Assembly: GCA_029204225.1 (NCBI GenBank)
Contig: CM055097.1
Coordinates: 3,876,620 to 3,940,619 of the forward strand
Reading direction: 5' to 3'
Length of the DNA stretch: 64,000 nucleotides
Source of the DNA: Diphasiastrum complanatum
Lineage: Eukaryota; Streptophyta; Lycopodiopsida; Lycopodiales; Lycopodiaceae
The notes under the pieces are model-generated. The model had not been told where the DNA came from. It made no database searches and worked only from the letters and a program-made list of their open reading frames with translations. The position numbers and the translations under genes were made by a program. The stretch's first letter is position 1. Every line of letters starts with the position of its first letter. Positions 12,046-22,692 of the stretch are shown piece by piece.

Positions 12046-12513
12046 GGCAACTTAGACTATGCAGAAGTACATGACATAGTATGGACAGCCCCTGTGGATT
12101 GTCCCCCTAAAACTAGATCCATAGGTTGTTGTGTAATGAAGCAAGAAAACGATAAGAATCATAAACCCCCACTTGATGCATTTGATCAGAAATCATTTGA
12201 TATCCAATGCTTATTCGAATATCAAGAAATGACAATAGATGACCACATGGTGGTAAACTTTGATAATTTTATCCTAAATAGTACTGGAACGCCATATGAT
12301 CCGTTTCTTTGGGACAAAGAACTACCCAACTACATCAGTAATGAAGAATCTGAGCATGAAAAAAACATGGTGCTAGGATATTTCCTTGAATCAAATGATG
12401 ACCTAGATCTTTTGGCCACCTATCATATACACGAACAGCCGAATATACCAAAGAGAAATAGGACAAGAAGCACTGAAGTGCAATACCCAGACAATAAGGT
12501 GGATGCTGGATAG
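12046..12513 (+). pseudogene. Unidentified ORF, probably a repeat-encoded remnant
   Basis: A 155-codon open frame runs from 12046 to the stop at 12511-12513. The first in-frame ATG is at 12136, so no good start supports the whole frame. Before 12046 the same frame continues with readable sequence (NQHDQAVHPNKD) beyond one TAA, which suggests a longer ancestral ORF. It is acidic and rich in Asp, Glu and Asn (for example FDIQCLFEYQEMTIDDHM, DPFLWDKELPNYISNEES). I recognise no domain. Its place between two retroelement fragments makes a transposable-element origin likely, but this is inference. Confidence 0.4.
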
Positions 12514-12985
12514 ATGTGGTAAGGTAATAGCAATATGCCCTTATCCCTGATTTCACATGGGGGAGTTGAGGGGTGGTAAGTTTGACTTTTTTTTATTTGG
12601 TTTTGTTATATATTTTTATTTATAAGTCAACGTTTGATCTTGGTTTAAAATATCACTAGAAAAACAGATAAAAATAAAAAAATAAAATCGTTTTAGTGTA
12701 TAAATATGGGAGTTATTGTTACTGCATGTGAGATCCACACACACTGAAAACTGTGATCTACATATATCACAGATGAGTCAAAATCCATTGCACCCACCAC
12801 CACTACACTCGCATCATGTAGGCATAGTGTGTTTGGACATTTGATTGCAAGAGATAACTAGTGAGAATCATCTCACAGTTTGTTGCAAGATCTTGCATAG
12901 GAGATGGTAACACACCATTATTGGATCCTACAGTGAGAGAGAAGCAACATTTTTTGTTCATCACTTTTATTTATCTCCACTTTAC
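12514..12985 (+). promoter_or_regulatory. AT-rich leader with a TATA box before a copia gag
   Basis: 12575-12700 is very AT-rich and ends in a TATA-like GTATAAATATGGG near 12697. Gag starts at 12986. This could be the U3-R end of a 5' LTR or leader for the copia remnant, but it does not match the presumed 3' LTR at 15588, and no clear tRNA-Met primer site is present. Confidence 0.35.
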
Positions 12986-14052
12986 ATGACTTCAATGAGT
13001 TCATACTTGTTGCAACCAAGTGAGAGATTGTCTACTTCCAATTATTCAATATGGAAGTTGAGGATGGAGTCCATCTTGATACTCCAAGATGTGATGGACA
13101 TTGTACTTGGGTTGAGGAGGAGCCTCAAGTCCTTCAAGAAGTACAAAAATACAAGAAGAGAGCTAGGATGGCTCTCCACTACATTAAGATGAATGTCTCT
13201 AATGAGATATTGAGGGAGATTGGTGATTGTTCTACATCCAAGGAAGCGTGGGATTGTCTCAAGTCCATCTATGAGGCTAAGAACACCTCTAGGCTTCTCT
13301 CTCTTAGAAATTATATCTTCCAAAGTAGTCAAAAGAGTGATGAGAGTGCATCTAATTATGTTTTGAGAGTCAAGGATATTCATAGGGAGCTTGCATGTAT
13401 TGGTGACTCAATCAATCAAAGTGAGCTAGTACAAGTCATTCTCGATGGCTTTAGAGATGAATATGACAACCTTGTCCGATCCTATGCCATTAAGGAGGAG
13501 CTACCAAGTTTGGAGGCCCTTCAAAGTGTGCTTATTTCTGAAGAATCAAGACAAGAGTACAAACTCTTGAGGATGGACAAGCTATCACTCAATCATGATG
13601 ATGGCAAAGTTCTATTTGCCAAGCACAAAGAGAGGAGTAAGAAGCAACACCATCACTTCTCTAATGACAAAGCTAAAGACCAAGATGGAGAGGAGGAGGA
13701 TACCTCTCATGCTTCTACTTCAAATCTCAAGAAGAAGAAGATCAAGTGCTTTTATTGTGGCAAGAAAGGCCATTATGCCACCAATTGCTTCAAGAAGAAG
13801 AATCAACTCAATCAAGCCAAAATCACCAATGAGAAAGAAGACTATATTGCAAGTGATGGAGAAGGCTCTCTTATGGCATCAAGCTTCTCCTCTTCCACCT
13901 TGAACAAGGATGACTCATGGTATATTGATAGTGGAGCATCTTCACATATGTGTGGCTCCAAGCACGCTTTTTCATCTATTATGCCTTATGATTCAAAGAT
14001 CTCTTTCTCAAAAATGTTCTTTTTGTCCCAAAGCTTACAAAGAACATCTTAA
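12986..14052 (+). pseudogene. copia gag and aspartic protease
   Basis: The start ATG at 12986 opens a copia gag (STSNYSIWKLRMESIL, DVMDIVLGL). A one-base loss near 13105 shifts to the frame that continues as MALHYIKMNVSNEILREIG, SKEAWDCLKSIYEAKNTSRL and NYVLRVKDIHREL, the UBN2-type gag core. A CCHC zinc knuckle CFYCGKKGHYATNC follows after a Lys-rich stretch, then the protease active site WYIDSGASSHMC near 13918-13953. The frame ends early in the protease. Apart from the frameshift the gag is well preserved and close in sequence to the gag at 30.5 kb. Confidence 0.9.
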
Positions 14053-14620
14053 GTGTTGGCCAACTTCTTGATAGTGGCTTTGATGTCAATTTCAATATTG
14101 ATAATTGTGTGATCAAGAAGGATGGTGAGATCCTTGCATATGGATCAAGATTTGAAGGCATCTACAAATTGGATCCAAGTGAGAGTGCAAACTCTCTTGA
14201 TGTTTGTTATATGTCCAATATTTCAAAGGAGGATGATCACACAAGATGCACATATCTTCTCTCTTCAAGTATTATGGTGTATGATTATTATTTATTATTC
14301 AAAGCAATTCTCATTGAAGATCAAAGCTTTGAGGAGTATTGGAGCTCTTGAAGGAATAGCACCATATGAAGTTTTATTCAAGATGAAGCCTAAGGTTGAT
14401 CAACTTAGTGAACTTGGTAGTGCTTGCTTTGCACATATTCCCTTGGAAACAAGGAGGAAGGATGATCCAAGCTCATGGATCATGATTGGATACTCATCCA
14501 TCAAGGAGGCCTTTAGGGACTTTACACTCTCTATTTAAAAAAGTGATTGTGAATAGAGATGTCATATTGCATGAAGATTCAATCTTGGAAGTAGCTGAGA
14601 TCAAGGCTTCTCAAGAAGCA
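14010..14620 (+). pseudogene. copia GAG-pre-integrase segment joined to integrase C-terminus
   Basis: In one frame the pre-integrase segment reads NILSVGQLLDSGFDVNF, then (from 14109) VIKKDGEILAYGSRFEGIYKL. About 130 bases later a second frame begins with APYEVLFKMKPKVDQLSELGSACFAHIP, the start of the integrase C-terminal part. The D,D,E catalytic core that should lie between is absent, so a deletion of several hundred bases occurred near 14240-14345. The last recognisable piece is VNRDVILHEDSIL at about 14550-14590. Confidence 0.8.
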
Positions 14621-15587
14621 TCTCAAGTTATCTCTTTTGAAGGTATTCAAGTTATGATGGGGCCGAGGTGTGAGGAGGAGTCTATTCTTCATATGATTTC
14701 AAGAAGATCTTCAAGATGCAAGACCGAAGTCTTTATGGCTCACCTTACATGGCAAAGAGGGGCATCTTTCATGTTGTATCTACTACAACACATTCATATA
14801 TGCTTCTCTTCCTTTGCTTGATATGCTATCTTGCTTCATTGAATTTTTTGGATCTCAAAGTTCAAGAAAAGCTATACTAGTTTTGTATGATGCTTATGGT
14901 ATGGACATGTTTCTTGTCATTATTGACTTAGATATGTTTCCAATACTTTTTGAAAGCAAGATATTGTATTGTCAAAAGTATGCTCTTGGTTCTAGTAAGA
15001 ACAAGATTGAGCTTGGTACTCACTTTTTTGAAAATCATGTTTTCACATGTTTTGAGGCAGATTGTAAACTCCTCTTGAGATTAAGTGAAGCATCCAAAGT
15101 GTACGCTTACATCCTTGAGAGAGTAACTAGCCTAAAAAAGATCAAGATAGTCTTTGATATCAAGATTAGATCCATCATGGATATAGTTCATTGTATGTGG
15201 ACTAGTCAAGCTAGAAATCATAATCTTGATAATCATCATTGTTTCACATCTTATGATCTTGATCTCCATGATCCTTATGAGGCTTAGAAGCCTCAGATTT
15301 CTCTATTTATGGTGCATCCATCATGCAAGTGGAACTTTCAAAGCAAAGATCATCATCAAGCATGGAGGAAGCCCATGATCATAGTGGCATATTGGTGGAG
15401 CACTCTTCAAAGGCATTGGCAAGAGATATCTACCAAAGAGATCTTATCACTGATATGGTGAGGGTGCTGCTATGATGGATCCCTTGGCTGATCTTCACTT
15501 CTTATGCATACCAAAGGATCCACTCAAAAAGATTTACAAACTTCTCAAGTGATCTAGTACCTTTCCAAGCTATTTTTTGAGGAGGAG

Positions 15588-16350
15588 TGTGAGAAATTGG
15601 CAAAAATCTAACTTGGTATTTTTATGAAAGAATTAAATTAAAAATGTTAAATATAGGGGTCTTATGTTTTTTGAATCAAGCATTTAGGTGTAGGATGCTG
15701 ATAGGGTCAAATTTGGCATAGATGGCAAATTATCCATTTCCACTTGTAATGCCACTATTGAGCCAAAATAGAGTAGGAGGCCAAACTTGTGCCAATTAAA
15801 GTGTAGACAAGTGTAATGCTTTTGTTTGATGAAGTTTAAGAGGTCCAATAGGGTTTAGAGGTGGAACCATGAGTGGTCCAATAGAATTTGAGGTTTGTTT
15901 GCAAATGGTCCAATAGAATTTAGAGGTGCATGGATCAATGGTCCAATAGGATTAAGAGGTGGCAAAGTGTGGTCCAATCATAGTTAAGCATGGTGGTAGC
16001 TCGTGGATCTACTAGTATCATTGTAATTCTCATTTGGATCTAATTGATTTTGAGATTGAGTGGGTTTTGTGAGTAATTGGTTTTCTAGTTTTCTCTCTAT
16101 ACCCGAGAGCTCATGATGATTTTCTCTCTCAACCCGAGGAGAGCAGCTTGTTTTTACTTAGATTATTCTTAGAACACTTCCCACACGTATGAGTGAGAGT
16201 TGGAAGTGATTGAATGCATGTAGTAGTGTGTTTTTGCCATAGAATTAAAGATAGATCTTGAATCTCAATCTAGTTTTGATCTTGGTGCATCTACACACCT
16301 TAGGAGATCACAAGTACATGTTGTGGACAGTCCACATGTGTGAAATCAAC
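15588..16350 (+). repeat. Probable 3' LTR of the copia remnant
   Basis: Begins TGTGAGAAATTGG directly after a purine tract; a plausible end is the TGTGAAATCAACA near 16338-16350. No second copy occurs in the window, so the boundary is inferred. It contains the phrase-repeat block at 15841-15985 and an inverted GTGGACAGTCCAC near 16323. Confidence 0.55.
15841..15985 (+). repeat. Five spaced copies of a GGTCCAATAGGATTTAGAGGTG-like phrase
   Basis: Copies start near 15841, 15874, 15908, 15938 and 15971. Each keeps GTCCAAT, usually followed by AGxxTT and often GAGGT. Spacing is about 30-35 bp. Repeated short elements in the U3 part of plant LTRs often act as enhancer modules; this role is inferred. 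Confidence 0.6.
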
Positions 16351-17350
16351 AAATGTGCATCTAGCTCGAACGTGGTTTGACTTCAATCAGCAACTCTCAA
16401 AATTCAATGGTGAAAAAATGAGCATAAATGATTGGATAGTGCCAAATGCTAATGTGATTCTCTTCACTCGAAACAAGTTTGAATGTGATTCTCTTCATTT
16501 GAACCAAGCTTTTTTAGCATTGATTAACTACAGCTCGAACCTAGGGCAAGTTGCTAACTCAAATGTAGTGCGTCATAAATTGTGCATGTAAACTTAGATA
16601 GGTTCTTGTAACACAAACTAGTAAGGATTCGTTGTGATGTTGGAATACACAAGTCACCGAAGTCAAACCACGTTCGAGCTAGAAGCACATTGTCTTTGCT
16701 ACGAATGTTGCCATGATAAACAAATGATATTCAAAAGAAGACATCACTACTTGAACCAGGTTCGAGCTGTTTGAAAAATCATAGATGGTAAGATCATTCC
16801 AAAGTATAAATCTTTTGAGTGAATCTAACTTAAACTATTCATCCTTTATACCACATCCTAACCAAATTGAGACGAGCTTTTTTCAATGCAAGTTAGTAGA
16901 AGTTTTCTAGTATAATGTATGTATCATGCTCACCATATCTAACTCAAGCCACTCTATCTTAGGACATCAACTTAAGCCCAATACAAGCAAGATTATATTT
17001 TATGCAACTTTAACTCATTGTAGAAAACCGTTTTAAACAAATGAAAATATGTCTCTATGCTAAACATTTCTAAAGTTGATTTAATGCTCAGTGTTTGGAT
17101 GATTTTTGCCTTGCTTTTACAAAAAAATTGGATACTTTCAATAGATTTTGGTGTCATTTTTTGCTTTCAATATGTGTAATGGAACAAACTGTGAGTGCAA
17201 TTGGAACGATAGACATATTGTGTTTTGAGATCAATTGCAACTAGCATACATAATATACACATTGATAATTTTGTTTATTTTTATTTTCTCAAATTAACAA
17301 GATGTGTGTTTTCACAGGGCATGAAGTCCCTATAACATTTTCAATATTGC
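16351..17350. other. Non-coding interval, no gene seen
   Basis: AT-rich, without ORFs that I can support. The phrase AGCTCGAACGTGG or its complement recurs (about 16364 and 16665) with related GTTCGAGCT forms, suggesting decayed repeats. Confidence 0.4.
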
Positions 17351-17730
17351 AGATGATTGCAAGTGATGAAGTACGTTTGTATGTTGGTGGCCACATGGTT
17401 GGCCTTGCAAATATTACAAGCATGGATCCAAGGGCCAATTGTCATGTAGTGTCATAGGTGAAGGATGTGCATTTGTAAATGTCACAAGCGCATGTATTTC
17501 ACAAGCTAAATTGCCTTATCCCTCATGTGGAGTTTCATCCTTGGAAGAGGTGGTTGGTGGCTTCGCTAAGTGGAATATAAGTGAAATGCAAGCAATCAAT
17601 GGCCTTTCTCAACAAGATACCAATTACCTAGTTTTAACTATTTATTATTACAAATGGCCTAGCTCGAGAACATGCCAGTTGCCAGGTTTTGGACTTCAAT
17701 TATTCGCATCCCGCAAATTGGCCATCTAGA
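17351..17730 (+). pseudogene. Fragment resembling a plant En/Spm (CACTA)-associated protein
   Basis: With one frame change near 17448 the sequence reads VRLYVGGHMVGLANITSMDP and then IGEGCAFVNVTSACISQAK. The pattern (a Val-Ala-x-Gly-like strand, a Ser-x-Asp-Pro turn, Cys-His, then a hydrophobic strand and LPYPS) resembles the C-terminal domain of plant Ptta/En/Spm-type transposon proteins. The later part (17672-17905) has no clear match. A short remnant; the assignment rests on a weak motif only. Confidence 0.35.
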
Positions 17731-19240
17731 CAACGTCCCAGTTGCCCAATTTTGGACAATGATGACCTATTTTCTTTGGATGACGAATGTGACCATCAAT
17801 ATGTATCAATATAGTCTACCAATACCAAAAGAAAATGCACGTATAGAGGTGCAAAGATTTTTCAAAAATAAAAAAACCAAAAATTACATCAACTTGCTCA
17901 TATGAAAATGTTTGTGCAGTTGGGCCATGATTGACTGTTGTCATCGTAGATGTTGTCAATTGGCAAGACGTGATGCAGTTTTAAAGACACGTACAAAATA
18001 TTGTGGTTAGCCATTTTCATATAGACTTAGTTTCATATGGCATGCCATGTCATTGTCTTCCAGAGCTAGCATCAACATTGGTTTGTTAAAAAGCATGGTA
18101 TAGAATCTATGAAATTTCAAGAACCACATTTCATTGATACAAATGAGCATGGCTTTCAAGTTGTGTGAAAGTTATACATGGGAATGAAGGCATCTCAAAG
18201 GAATCTAAACATGTCACTACAACAAAGGAGACAATGTGGCATGTGGTCAAAACAACCACTGATCAAATTTCCAACAAAAGTCGAACAACTTTTTAGAAAA
18301 GTTGAGAAAAAAAGTACATGACAAAAAGGATGTCTTGCAAGAAATAAATCAAAACTTAGGAGTGGCAAGCATTGAAGGAGTATCTTAAAGAATTCAAAGA
18401 GGTGCGTATTGCAAAAGACAATGGATTTTCAAATTGTGATTTTTGTACAACAATCTAAATGAAGTTGATGTCTACAAAGGTTCAAGTTGAAAGGGCGCAA
18501 TACAAGAAAGAGAGAGATGAGCACAACAAATTGCAAAGGCAATGTATGGTGAAAATAAACAAACTTAAGAAGATGTCTTCGTACTTTAGGCTATGGACTC
18601 AAACTATAGATAAGGAGAGTTGTATGTACAATGATGCGTATCACTTCAATGATAAGTTTAAATGAGTGGAAAATAGCAAACAATCCTCGGTGGATCAACT
18701 TTCCAACAGGTTTTTGCCCAAAAGATGAGAAAGAGAGCTATAATATGCATGCCAAGGGCGCATTTTTTTGTCCCAATGCATAACATTGATGCGCCTCAAT
18801 TGGAGACATATATGGCAGCCACAATTAGAAGATGAAGACCAATAGATTGATGATAGAATGCTTCGACAACGTCTTGCAAAGGTAAGTTGTAAAGGAAAAG
18901 AACATGCAAGGCGATTACCACAACTCATACGATGGCACTTGGTGCAAAGCAACCACGTGAGTCTTTTGAATTCAACAAGCCATTGTTCAACTTATCCAAG
19001 TCCAACAACAAGGTTTGGTAAATGTTATTTGGACATTTGCATGATAGCATTGACATGCTCATATTCTGTCACGTGTTTTTTAGATTCTAATGTGCATCTT
19101 CTTGTTTTGTAGTAGTTTTTTAACATATGTGGGGATATATTGAATATTGCTAATTGTATTGCCTCTAAAATGATGATAGGCGAGATAATTTCCATACTCT
19201 CACATTTACAATCAATTTGCACAAGGTCCAGGACTAGGAG
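17731..19240. other. Decayed interval, possibly transposon-derived
   Basis: No confident gene. 18360-18665 encodes a Lys/Glu-rich, coiled-coil-like stretch (VERAQYKKERDEHNKLQRQ) that could continue the CACTA-like remnant upstream, but I cannot support it further. Confidence 0.3.
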
Positions 19241-19244
19241 ATTA

Positions 19245-19800
19245 CACAATTTGAGGGTTCATAAAGCTCGGTGGGTTGAGCTTATATAAGAATTAGATCA
19301 TGAGATCTAATATGTTAAATGCAGCTCTAACAGGGTTGCAGACACTCTTAGTCAGATTGGTGAATCAAATGAACTTTCATTCACCCAGATTTCTATAGAT
19401 CTATATTTTTTGTTAAAAAAAAGTGTGAAACAGATTCTTCTATTGGTCAAATATGGAAAATTCTTGAGACTAGAATGAATGAGAATGGAATAGAAATTAA
19501 TTCACATGGATCTCAGATCTCCAAGATAGATAAGAAGATTGTGGAACAGTTCACCATTTGAGTTCAATTACTATTTTGGAAGTTTGTGTACCAGGGGATG
19601 ATGAGTTAAAAAAGTGAATTCTTTATAAATGTCATGACGTACCCTGTGTAGCTCATCTAGGTATGCATATGACTTTAGACTTGGTTAGAAGAGAATTCTG
19701 TTGTCTGAAACTCAAGCCATATGTCAAGCCTTATGTGGTGAAGTGTGAGACATGTTGGTTCTTTAGCTTACGAACTTGACCTCAAGAGGCTTATATACAC
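19245..19800 (+). pseudogene. Ty3/gypsy fragment: RNase H end to integrase zinc domain
   Basis: Reads KARWVELI then, after stops, NRVADTLSQIG, the end of a gypsy RNase H (usual form: xARWxxxLxxF ... NxVADALSR). At 19625-19760 follows HLGMHMTLDLVRREFCCLKL and VKCETCWFF, matching the His-His-Cys-Cys zinc domain before integrase. It is a different gypsy lineage from copies A to C in this window. Many stops; non-functional. Confidence 0.7.
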
Positions 19801-20029
19801 TTGTAGGAACCACTCTACTCTTCATCTATTTTCTTGTTTCCAACTGCTAGAATCCTCTCCTCTCATGTATTTAGTGGGCTTGGGGGTGAAGCTTATTAGG
19901 GTTTGACTCTTCGTTTCCAGTTGGTTGGGTGGGTTGGCCCCCATAGTAGTCCTTTTGGCGCATGCAATAGGATCTAGAGGATCTTCACTTGGCAATCATT
20001 ACAACCAACATCTCAATTAGTCTGATCTT

Positions 20030-20150
20030 AGTACTTAAAAGCCTAAATGGGCTAAGTTACTGTAGAATTTCAATTATGAGATCCAATATGTAAAGGTGCT
20101 CCTAACCATGTGGTTAATGCTCTTAGTCGGATATGTGAAGTAGTCTAGAC
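20030..20150 (+). pseudogene. Second gypsy RNase H end fragment
   Basis: Reads NFNYEIQYVKGAPNHVVNALSRI, again the end of a gypsy RNase H domain, preceded by KPKWAKLL. About 700 bp after the similar piece at 19.27 kb, so two copies of the same region lie side by side, in the same orientation. Confidence 0.6.
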
Positions 20151-20950
20151 TCTTAAGTGTTATAAAGGCAGTATCTAGATAGCTTCTAGCCCATTCACAT
20201 GAACCTTGTGGGCTACTACTTAGCTAAGTGACTTAGAACAAACAAAAAAGTGGGACCGACTGTGCCCTTTCAATAGTAAGAAGAATTAGTTCGTGATAGC
20301 TCTTGTATGCTTGTTGAGTATAATTTTTTCCAACTTCATTTAAGGAGCTTAGAATCCTAAGTGTGCATTTTAAGAAGTGGTAAGATCACCTAAAGTGAAT
20401 ACATATCCCTTTGTAAATCTTGTGGTAAAAGTGGAGGTGTTTTTTCTTTTGAATCTATTTCACATTGAGCTAGTTTCAGTTTGTTTGGATACAGTAAGTC
20501 CAAAATTGTTGTAACTTTGTTAAAGAAGAAATAAGGCTCTGTTCAAGTCCCAAAGAAAATGGGAAAATAGATGTAGACAACTTTTGTAACATATCTTATA
20601 CTTTGTTAGCTTCAACTGAACGTTCCTAGTTAGTTAAGACATTGCACACCTTAGAATACGACATTGCTCATATTTCGGACTCCGACATACAAAACCAATA
20701 ACAATATTGTGATCAATTGCAATAATATATATATTGAAAGTGTCAAATTGTTGCTTTTGCAATCTCTCTAACTTACGATAGATGAACTAAAATTTATATT
20801 AAAAACCTAATCTACTTGTCGTCGTCTTGACGTCTGCTCTGCATGAAAACAAGCAAACAAGACACATTAGTATTTAATGCTACGGCTTCCATGATTGACT
20901 GTTTGATGGAATATAGTGATAGGCTAACATTTACCAATTTTTAACTTCGA
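20150..20950. other. Non-coding interval, no gene seen
   Basis: AT-rich sequence without supported ORFs or repeats. Confidence 0.4.
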
Positions 20951-21510
20951 AGCTAAGAAAGAAATCCATTTCTATGCTTCAAGATTCAATGGATATTTTG
21001 CTTGGGTTGGAAGATGAGCCAATTAACCGATGAGAAGCATCAAAGTACCCCAAAAAGTGCAAAATAACCTTGCATGCTATTAAATGAATGTTGCAAATCA
21101 ATTGGCAATGCTAAAAAAAGTAGATGCATGTATGTCGACCAAAGAGGCTTGGGAGACTCTACAAACCATTCAGGAGTCTAAGAACACCTCTAGGCTACTA
21201 ACATTGAAGAATCAAATTCCTCAATGCTTACGGGGTAAAAATGAAAGTGGTCCTCAATATGTTCTAAGAGTTGAGGATTCAAATAAAGAGCTTCCTTGTA
21301 TAGGAGATCCTATTAAGGATAATGCTTCTTGGTTTCCAAGGGGAGGCTGACCTTGGGACCAAGGAAACTTTGAATGCCAAGCCAACTACTAGAGCCAACC
21401 CCATTGGGGACTCTATTACGAATAATAGATTAGTTCAAGCGGTGTTGAATGAATTAGGAGAGGTGTTTTTTAATCTTGTTCAACGTGATGCCATAGTGGA
21501 AGCATAGCAT
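20950..21510 (+). pseudogene. copia gag fragment
   Basis: Starts in a frame with SMLQDSMDILLGLEDEP, matches the gag of the 12986 element, continues as STKEAWETLQTIQESKNTSR and QYVLRVEDSNKELPCIGDP (21084-21350). About 100 bp of extra sequence then intervenes before the gag resumes with IGDSITNNRLVQAVLNELG (21400-21507). The extra block starts and ends within the same gag motif (IGDPI and IGDSI), consistent with a partial duplication or small insertion. Confidence 0.8.
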
Positions 21511-21912
21511 ACTATGTTTAGATCAACTCCAAATTGTGTTGAGGACCAAGGAGAGTAGGAAGCTTCAAGTAAGATCTAGGCAACCCTTACTTAGTTTGGG
21601 GAGGGAACTCTCGGTTGATTCATCCTCATATCAAGGTAACCTCTTAGACTTGCCCAAAACCTATGACACCTCAATTTTATACCATGGCTTTTAAGTGTAC
21701 CAACTAAATAAATCCCCCCCCCTTTCCGGTTAGACTCGTGCCTACGTGGCAACACCAAGGGGTACTAGGCGTTTCTCTAGGCTCGACCGTTGAGCGTGTC
21801 CCAGGGCTGGGAAGGGAGAAGGGAAGAAAGGAAATATAGGAGGAGAGGAAAAGGAATTAACATCTGGCTATGCCGGCAGCGGTATGATCGTAGCCTAAGG
21901 AAAGAAGCGGGC
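21511..21912 (+). promoter_or_regulatory. Upstream region of the RMA gene
   Basis: Includes a C-rich tract near 21713-21723 and a purine-rich 5' leader (21805-21860, GGGAAGGGAGAAGGG). No certain TATA box. The reading frame of the ligase is open upstream to about 21790, but without an ATG before 21913. Confidence 0.4.
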
Positions 21913-22692
21913 ATGCCAGCAGCAGCCGAGAGCAGACCAGTACGTGGGCAAAATGATCCAGAAGAGATTCCTGCTGGGGCAGCCACCCCTCCTGATGAGG
22001 AGGAGGATGGGAAGCAGCAAGTTGATAAAGATTCTCAGTTTCATGCTGCTGGAGATGGCTCAGCTTCTGAATGGAGTAATAGATCTGGGGATTTTGATTG
22101 TAACATCTGTTTAGAGCTTGCTCGAGATCCCGTTGTCACCCTATGTGGCCACCTTTTCTGCTGGCCATGTCTCTATAGATGGATCAATGTCCATTCTCTC
22201 GGCCAGGATTGCCCTGTGTGCAAATCCTGGGTTGAAGAGCACCATGTCATACCGCTTTATGGCCGGGGTAGGGTGGTTGCTAAGGATGAGAACCTCAAGG
22301 GCTTTCTTGAGATTCCTCGCAGGCCACAGGGGCGGCGGATGAGGGTACGTCATCGTATGGAACACTATGAGCACCGTGAGTTCATTGGCTCCAGGAGAGC
22401 AATTGTTCCTACGAGAGCCAGATTTGGACATATCATGCTTTCTGCTGGGATAGGTCTTTTCCCAGCTCTATTTGGCCTTCACTTGCATGAATTTCCTGAC
22501 ACTGCAGATACCCTTAGCGAAGATCCAGGATTTCATCTTGGGTTCCCGAATACTCTTAGCCATGTCCACCTGCCACTGCCTTTCAATCTCGTTGCTGCTT
22601 TACCAGCGATTGGCTACCATCACGAAATTATTGTCTCAAGGCTCTTTCTGTTTCTTGGCTGTTTTGCCATTATAGTGATTCTCCTCTTTTGA
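21913..22692 (+). CDS. RING membrane-anchor (RMA) type E3 ubiquitin-protein ligase
   Basis: A 259-residue single-exon protein. An acidic N-terminal region (residues 15-60) precedes a C3HC4 RING finger: CNIC at 63-66, CGHLFC at 78-83, PC at 85-86 and CPVC at 100-103. The sequence after the RING (VIPLYGRG) is diagnostic of plant RMA proteins. The C-terminal 20 or so residues (RLFLFLGCFAIIVILLF) form a membrane anchor. RMA ligases sit in the ER membrane with the RING in the cytosol, take ubiquitin from an E2 and act in ER quality control and membrane-protein turnover. Arabidopsis relatives are near 250 residues, so this looks full length. The first ATG in the frame is at 21913; the frame is open further upstream only from a TTG. 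No frameshifts; neighbours are retroelement debris, so it appears to be an isolated host gene. Confidence 0.93.
   Translation: MPAAAESRPVRGQNDPEEIPAGAATPPDEEEDGKQQVDKDSQFHAAGDGSASEWSNRSGDFDCNICLELARDPVVTLCGHLFCWPCLYRWINVHSLGQDCPVCKSWVEEHHVIPLYGRGRVVAKDENLKGFLEIPRRPQGRRMRVRHRMEHYEHREFIGSRRAIVPTRARFGHIMLSAGIGLFPALFGLHLHEFPDTADTLSEDPGFHLGFPNTLSHVHLPLPFNLVAALPAIGYHHEIIVSRLFLFLGCFAIIVILLF

Larger units (their letters stand above)
12986..15587 (+). mobile_element. Ty1/copia remnant: gag, protease, integrase ends; RT missing
   Basis: Internal region of a copia element. Gag and protease (12986-14052) are followed by the GAG-pre-integrase segment (about 14010-14220) and the integrase C-terminus (about 14345-14620). 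The integrase catalytic core is deleted and no reverse transcriptase or RNase H is present. 14814-15287 is a 157-codon open frame I do not recognise; it may be unrelated sequence that replaced the missing pol. A purine tract (GAGGAGGAG) at about 15578-15587 precedes a TGTGAGAAATTGG start typical of a 3' LTR. Confidence 0.82.

Noticed and set aside
12898-12925. tRNA-Met primer site before the 12986 copia gag
   Set aside because: GATGGTAACACACC shares only a few bases with TGGTATCAGAGC.
14814-15287. 157-codon ORF as copia reverse transcriptase
   Set aside because: None of the RT motifs (QMDVxxAFLNG, YVDD) are present; left as unidentified.
21790-21912. N-terminal extension of the RMA ligase frame
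   Set aside because: It has no ATG (the frame opens on TTG); the first ATG at 21913 gives a protein of the family's normal length.
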